Assembly: GCA_951213105.1 (NCBI GenBank)
Contig: OX578133.1
Span: 141,539,313 to 141,603,312, forward strand
Source of the DNA: Amaurobius ferox
Taxonomy: Eukaryota; Arthropoda; Arachnida; Araneae; Amaurobiidae
Reading direction: 5' to 3'
Length of the DNA stretch: 64,000 bases
Position numbers and translations under genes: made by a program. The notes under the pieces are model-generated. The model was not told the DNA's origin, searched no databases, and saw nothing but the letters and a program-made list of their open reading frames with translations. This document shows, piece by piece, positions 57,650-64,000 of this stretch (positions are counted from its first letter, which is position 1; each line of letters opens with the position of its first letter).

Positions 57650-57651
57650 TA

Positions 57652-58559
57652 TAATAATGACATATACATGTATTAAATATCAGTGATTACGGACCAGGAC
57701 AAAAATCTAATCTGCTTTTGGTTCCACTTCTGTGGGATATTTTACAACTCCACCCCTCCCCCTTTCTCGAATCACCCTTTATTCACAGATAATTGCAATC
57801 CGAGGAGTTAACCAACCTTGATCCAATCAAGTAGTTTATTTCCTAGGAGAAGTGCTGAATCTGGCATTGTTGTAGGCGTATTTATTGTACACACTTTGTT
57901 CGCCCCCTCACTTTATAAATCTTTTATCTGTATCCTGCATTTTTATTGGAGTTAAAAACAAGAAAGTCCTACCAGTACTGGGGAATTCAGATGAATTCCT
58001 TGAACTTTGATTGCAAAGCACCACCCTCTTTTGTTAGCTCTCCCCCATGACCTTTGTTAACCACTGAAGTGCAAAAGCAAAGAGCTAGTATCAAAATTAA
58101 TCCTATTTACCGAAATAACTCATGGAAGTGCAGAACCCACAGTCCACGAGTACAGTGCCAAGAATGAAAGGATTGAAAAGAAAAGGTATGAATAAGGTAG
58201 TGATTTTTCTAGTACCCCCTTGTTACCTGCGTATTCTCTCCAAAACGACTACCGACATTACAGGAGGTAAGAATAAAACTAAAGGAATTCTGTGTTTGCT
58301 CGTTTGGCAAAGAGTATTTAATTTATCAATGTAGGGTGCATCATAGTTACATTTACAAATGAAGTGTTTTGTAGACAGAAGTATGCAGATTTCTTGGAGA
58401 TTTTCTTTGAAAAGTGGAACTTTATTTGAGGAGAAAAATTTATTTAAAAAACTGAATTTTTAGAGAAAAGTAAAAACAGAAGTGTTCAGATTTCTCAGAG
58501 ATTTTCTTTGAAAAGCAGAATATAATAAAAACAAATTTAATATTTCAAAATTTGAAATT
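57652..58559. other. somewhat GC-richer stretch, no gene assigned
   Basis: 57700-58260 is richer in C and G than its surroundings and has a 70-codon frame (58122-58334) with no recognised match. 58375-58400 and 58480-58510 share TTTCTTGGAGATTTTCTTTGA-like sequence, a local duplication. Confidence 0.35.
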
Positions 58560-58756
58560 TTTAAATGAGAAAAAAAAAATAGATTCATAGCACAGCAAGG
58601 TAATGCCTTATTGCTAAAGAGTCAACTTTTAGATAATTTAGTAAATTATACGAAACATTTTTTGAGAATAAAAAATATTGCACAATAGTTTATGTGAAAA
58701 TAATTTACAAATTAAGCTTTATTATTAACCAAAATATGAAAATAAGCTAGTTTAGT

Positions 58757-60989
58757 CCAAGGTTAATAGAATTAACAGGTTGTCTCGTTCGCTATTCCCC
58801 CCATGGAACCATTTCTGGGCGAGCTGTGACGTCACTGCTAGACCTTCCGTTCTGTTGACAAGCGGCGCTTCGTTGAAAAACGTTGGAAAACAGCACGGTT
58901 TTGTTTAAAAATGCCTTGCTTTAAATATCAACGAGATACATGAAATGTTTTCTAAAATAATGTCCTAATACTGAAATATGACAAATGAACTCAAATTTGA
59001 ATTCAAAACGAACTAAATTGCTGTAATTAACGGATGAAGAAGTCAAAAACAGCCGTTTGACAAATTATATATTAAGACAAGGATATGATTTTCCGGGTGA
59101 TTTCGTATAACAAATACATTCATCTTCTTTTTTACACAAAATTTACATATTTCATGTGTAAATTGATAATCTTTATTAATATTTTTACTCACAAATATAT
59201 TGCATGAATATTGATTTTAATATAGTATTTTTTAACAATTACTTTTACAACACATTAAAGATTTTAAACGAAATATCCCGTTCAAATTCATTAAATAGAG
59301 ACTGTGCACTTTACTGTCTGTATTTTCTATTAAAGGTTTGGAATAGGATACAACTGATGAGAAATATGTAAAAATAGAATTAAATAATATTTATTTCTAT
59401 AAAACTCTCCATATTATCTTTATGAATTTGCAATTAAATTTCTATTTCTTTAAAAATTGGATGATTTAAAATTTCCTGCATATAAATGCTATGGCACTTA
59501 TTCTATCAAGTAAGCGTACCATTCCGTTCCTAATAGTTCCTATACAAAAAATATTTGAACTTTATAATTTTCTGAAAAATGTCATCGATTTGATTTTAAA
59601 ATATTTAGATTGTATCATTGCATGCACAATGCATGTAATTAATATTTTCATTTTATATGCTTAAAGAAAACCCCATTTCTATATATTTAATGATATACAT
59701 CTGCTGTTTAATTTTGTTTATTTGAAGTTTTTGTGAATTCATTTAATTTCTTTTATGGTATAGATATTACCGCAGAATTCAGTCAATCAGCACTTTAAAT
59801 GCAACAGAAAATCGTGAAAAATAAAAGGGGGGGGGGGGGGGTTAGGGAGTATTATCCAGAATTTTATGCTAAAAGAAACAAAGGCTATTTTTATCATTTT
59901 ATTCGACGACGAATTTTTTTTCCCCGAAATGTGTCCAATATTTATGGGGAAGGAGCTTCAAACTAAAAAGATTCCATTCACCGTTCGCTTTAAAATAAAT
60001 AGGGGTAAATGTATCATTTTAATGTGACTATAAATTTATTTTGTTTTTACAAAATTATCCATAAAATTACACTTGTTTCTTTTAACTTATGAATATTCCT
60101 TTTTTGAACAAAAACCATTTTTATTGAATCGAAATTACTCCGTCTTACTCATGATGAAGTCCTTCAATTTGACGAATCAAGATATAAATGCCTTAGCAAA
60201 AACTTTATTAACAAATTTACTAACAAAAAAAATCTTAACAAACTACATTTAACGTGACTAATAATTATTATTGCAATGATTTGATAAAATATGTGTTTTC
60301 AAATTTAAATCAATTACTGTTTTTTCTTCAGATGATTTTGAAAGTTTCCTGACCTTCTCTCAAATCCAGACGATATATTTTTTCTAAAACATGTAAAATT
60401 TTTGAACTAGACAAAAGCTATGCATTCATTGCCTGGAAATAATATTTATTCTAATTTATACTGCTTTATTCATGCCTGTAAACTTCGGAATACAGTCAAT
60501 ATTTAAATGATGATTGATTTGCCACATTTAGATTAGAAATATATATTTATATCCTTCTCAAACCGATTCGCATAACACACCTAACACCTATTGGCTCTTC
60601 TCTGATCATTCACTATTTTTTTATACATAACTTTTGCTCATTCAATTATCTTTCAACATAGCATTCAGTAATCTTTGTATAAACTTCACTTATGTTAAAA
60701 TTTTAATAGCTTCCACTCTCATAAAAAAATTGCTATTTCTTTTCATATGTACGGAATTTATTTTCATAAACTTCACATTACTATGCATGTACTGTTTTAT
60801 TTTGTTCTATATTGCTTGCACACCGTTACTATTAGATAAATATTTAAATAGTTTCCGATCAACGTTTCTCAATAGTTCTCGCCTCTATCAGAGAATGGGT
60901 CTAGCAGTGACGTCACTCGTCCTTCCTTCCCGGGACAACTTTTCCCCCGAACGAGACAACCTTATATATAAGATATTCTACGGACCTTG
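58757..60989. mobile_element. 2.2-kb long-TIR element in a satellite unit
   Basis: An 8-bp duplication AGTTTAGT flanks it (58749-58756 and 60990-60997), possibly 9 bp with one mismatch. Terminal repeats are long, about 150 bp: CAAGGT..TAGAAT, then GGTTGTCTCGTTCG, then TGACGTCACTGCTAGACC, present inverted at 60905-60980. The middle has no transposase and includes a run of about 16 G at 59826-59841. Long TIRs with an 8-9 bp duplication suit Mutator-like elements; P-like is also possible. Confidence 0.8.
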
Positions 60990-60997
60990 AGTTTAGT

Positions 60998-61180
60998 TAA
61001 GCTAATGTGCAATAAGAGGATGGAAAAAGATATTTATGTACTCTCGTCAATACCCGAGAATAAAAACTGAATTGTGCAATTGTACTATTTATGTGAAAAT
61101 AATTAACAATTTTATAATTAACCAAAATATGAAAATAAGCTAGACTAGTTAAGCTAATGATGCACTGGAAAATGAATTCA
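60998..61180. repeat. satellite units resumed after the insertion
   Basis: TAAGCTAATGTGCAATAAGAGG then ACTCTCGTCAATACCCGAGAA, same family as 6730-7270; left half lies at 58680-58756. Confidence 0.7.
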
Positions 61181-62200
61181 GTTCACGAATTTGAGCATTT
61201 TACACAAATAATCGTAAGGTGCAAGTTCTCCTTCAAGAATTCGGAAATATTTACAGAGAAGATCGTAAAAGCTCGCACTAGAAAATGTTACACAAAGTGC
61301 CGAGGTACGCACAGCATTTGCACAAATTTTGGAAAAAAAGAATTCCGTTTTCGGGATTTTTTATGATTTTCTTCATCGGTAGACACTACTCTGATTCAGG
61401 AACTTTAAATAAGCAAGCCAATATATGAACTTTCTCTCGCTATCATTTTTGGTATTTGCCTTGGTTTAAGGTAACCACACCTTTATACACTCTTTTGAGT
61501 ACATACTACTTCTTTTTCCCGAATCAGAATATTTTAGTTATGTCGAAACTATTAATGGAGTATGCATGTTTACTTTTTACAAAAGTAGGAACATGTGTAC
61601 ATTGTCTTTTTGTAAGAGAGCCCCATGTATTTTTCATAAACAAATTATTTATTGTTTTGTGTAAATTTTCTTTCCTTTAGCATGCATGATGCGATTCATG
61701 GAGAACTAGGCATAACATATGGATATGTCTCAATCTTTGATAGCTTTTAGAAATAGAGGTATTAGAGAAGATCCCCCAAATCTATATCGATATTGTTATA
61801 TAACAGCAGGTATGCATATAGCAAACTCTCAATACTAAGTTGCTGACCTATTCCACCACAAATGGTGACCTTTACTTGGATAATTTATTTGAGTAAACAA
61901 GTCCACATAAGTGATTGATATTGCGATCAATTCATTTTACTTTATAAATATAAATGTGCATGTTTTTACATTTAGTATGGGAAGTAGAAAGCTACAAAAA
62001 ATAACCTATATTTACTACATTTAATATTACTTTATTATATTTTAATAGCTGAAAACTTGTTAATTATACTAATAAAGTTTGCCCAAAGTAACTTTATTTA
62101 TTCTTCAAAATAATTTTGTTCCATAAGATTATGTTATAATCACTATATGCAAACATGCTAAACAATTTTCAATAAAAAATCAAGCTATAAAACATTTTAC
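61181..62200. other. intron-like AT-rich stretch
   Basis: Frames at 61157-61366 and 61456-61680 have no recognised match and no splice context. Confidence 0.4.
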
Positions 62201-62269
62201 CTGCATCTGAATCATCTTCACTTTTCTGATCAGTACCAAACGGTGCCGTTGATAACAAAAATTCAAAAT
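62201..62269 (-). CDS. 69-nt phase 1-1 exon, divergent repeat
   Basis: Acceptor ATTTTTAG before 62269, donor GTAAAATG after 62201. It encodes D-FEFLLSTAPFGTDQ followed by the acidic tail KSEDDSDA. Same length and phase as the exons at 37405 and 32045 and alignable at FL.STAPF against FLESTQIY, but with TAPF in place of the TQ motif and an acidic end. It joins in frame to the 55161 exon (DSDA, then DSS). Confidence 0.75.
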
Positions 62270-62407
62270 CTAAAAATTATATAAAAATATATAATTTAAT
62301 ACTTATAATAAAATATTGAGAAAAATATAATTTAAATTAAGAAATTACATTTTTAGAAAAATTTTGGAATCTTAATAATGTTCTTTTTTATGCATAATAA
62401 AATTTAC

Positions 62408-62427
62408 CAGCATGCAAATTTTTAGGT
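62408..62427 (-). CDS. 20-nt candidate microexon
   Basis: Very good acceptor: CTTTTGTTTCTTCTTGTTGCAG on the minus strand. Donor GTAAATTT. The 20 nt enter in phase 2 and leave in phase 1, giving PKNLHA continuing into DFEFLL of the next exon. Upstream exons would lie beyond the window. Confidence 0.5.
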
Positions 62428-64000
62428 CTGCAACAAGAAGAAACAAAAGTATCAATACATATCAGTAACTCATAATAATGTATTAAACTAAAAATTATAT
62501 TTTAAATATAATTTCCTAGAATTTGATGGAAACATATATTATAAAGATATTGATGCACCATACAATGTAAGGTAAAGATAGTATCAGAGCATTATATTTT
62601 GGTATTGATTCTCAAGACATCTAAAATCAAGCATCTAATCCTCACTAAATTTAAGATGTGCATTTTTTATAAATGAGATTTTACATTAGACTTTTATCTT
62701 GTAATTGATTATTTGGTGGTGGTGGGGTGGGAGTGGGGGTGATTTGAAGTTCTGCCACTGTATACAGAACAAATAACAAATATTGGAAAACAATTATTGT
62801 AATATTTCTTACAATTGAACATTCTAGCCTTATATTAAATTTCAAGTCTCTCTATTATAAAGTATTTTTTGCTAATAGTATACATTTAAAACATTTTGAT
62901 ATAAAATACTTCCTCAAATGTAAACTTTTAGAAAATAAGATTTTTTTCCCTAGTAGTTATATCATATGACTGTTCCCTGTACCAAATTTCAAGTCTCTAT
63001 TTACTTGGGAAGTGCTAAAAAGAGAGAGAGCGAGAGACAAACACTTGGGTATCAATAATAAAGGAAGATGTCTGCCTGTCTGTCTGTTGCATAGTAGAAA
63101 ATCTCAGTGATCCACAGATACAACATTTGGTGCAGTGATACTTTAGTTCAGGCTTGAAGTTTCCTAGCAGTGATTTTTTAAAATTTAAATTAGTATTTAG
63201 TTATTAAATGTTGAAGCACCATTTTGAGCAAATATTGCATAAATTAGTTCCTTAGTGATAGAAAATATTATAACAGAGTTTCCATCTTGACACCATTGGA
63301 AAGATTGAAGAACAAGCTTTTCAACAAGCTTTAAGCAAAATCCATACAATAATGCTTTCTTATTAAAAAAAAATTGAAAATTCATAAAAATACGAAAAGT
63401 TTATAATATTTCATATATATTCATATTTCATTGTAATAACCAAAAATTGAAGAGCCACACAATTCCAATTTTTGGCATAAATATAGTGTGATATCTTCAT
63501 CATTGTAGTAATTTTTTTCATTACTCTATTCCTGAATTTTCTATGAATTTTAATATAAAACCTCTCAAATTTTCAAAGCTCTGATAACAGAGTTGCTGAT
63601 GCAAACTTTTCTCCCCAAGGTTATTCCCCTATTTTTCATACTAGTCAGGGTTTAAACGAAGGTGACGTCACAGAATATAAAACAGTGTTTTACAGATTTT
63701 CTCACTGAGATAACAATTATTATTATTTTTTAATTTTATCTCTGGGTAAAGGGATTTTTTTTTTTGTGTGACTTCCAAGTATTTTCATTTATTAGTGTTC
63801 ATTTTAAGTAATTCAAAAGTCTAACTTCTTGAATATCGATTTTCTAACTTGACAAATTAACAAGATAGCATGTAAAGCATATGATATTTATGTATCATTC
63901 TGCCAATGATAGGCAAACCAGATATTTGTGCATATGCTTATTTAGGGTGTATCAAAGGAGCTTATTTAGGGTGTATTACACCAATGTTGTACAATTGGCA
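62428..64000. other. intron or intergenic stretch to window end
   Basis: Contains a G-rich (GGTGGTGGGGTGGG) patch near 62715-62740, an AGAGAGAGAGCGAGAGA patch near 63020 and GTCTGCCTGTCTGTCTGTTG near 63070. The last 60 bp hold a doubled CTTATTTAGGGTGTAT. No gene seen. Confidence 0.45.

Noticed and set aside
1..64000. tRNA, rRNA, CRISPR or bacterial operon signals
   Set aside because: I looked for tRNA box motifs, direct-repeat/spacer arrays and clustered ORFs with Shine-Dalgarno sites and found none; the window is eukaryotic nuclear DNA.

Overview
The window reads as nuclear DNA of an arthropod-type animal, possibly a chelicerate such as a spider. The evidence is an AT-rich background, split genes with small exons and kilobase introns, and a dense, layered load of eukaryotic transposons (Copia, Gypsy, an I/LOA-like LINE, Tc1/mariner, pogo/Tigger, piggyBac and several TIR elements). 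There are no operons, ribosome binding sites, CRISPR arrays or recognisable rRNA or tRNA genes. The species guess is inference.

Host coding signal is sparse. On the minus strand a set of small exons with clean splice sites lies at 62408-62427, 62201-62269, 55161-55256, 37405-37473 and 32045-32113, with a decayed copy at 37007-37075. All except the 20-nt exon enter and leave in phase 1. Three intact ones and the dead one are exactly 69 nt, and one is 96 nt. They encode repeats of about 23 residues containing FLEPTQ-like blocks. This looks like one gene more than 30 kb long whose repeat exons, with their intron flanks, were duplicated. A possible minus-strand exon at 46879-47000 and a possible plus-strand terminal exon at 2574-2700 are weaker.

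Layout. 1-2995: AT-rich, one candidate exon. 2996-4001: TA-flanked TIR element. 4950-6060: ancient Copia relic. 6730-7270: satellite. 8400-10401: Tigger element. 10795-27180: a repeat segment holding a full-length Copia (12780-20895) and a LOA-like LINE (20925-26571), both inserted in satellite units. 27400-30248: Tc1 relic beside a GC-rich TIR element in a TA microsatellite. 30270-31410: inverted copies of 4.6-8.3 kb. 31870-38600: exon units, the second copy of the 10.8-27.2 kb segment, a TA element with a nested piggyBac MITE, and a second piggyBac derivative. 39126-40345: rearranged Gypsy relic. 40881-41545: second Tc1. 44102-46327: second Tigger. 48-53 kb: repeat copies and pogo-type relics. 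56565-57649 and 58757-60989: non-autonomous TIR elements. 61.2-64 kb: intron-like DNA with two exons.

All transposon reading frames carry stops or frameshifts except LINE ORF1, so none looks able to move by itself. The paralogous segments supply empty sites that confirm several insertion boundaries within the window. Coordinates and similarities were judged by eye; no database search was run.
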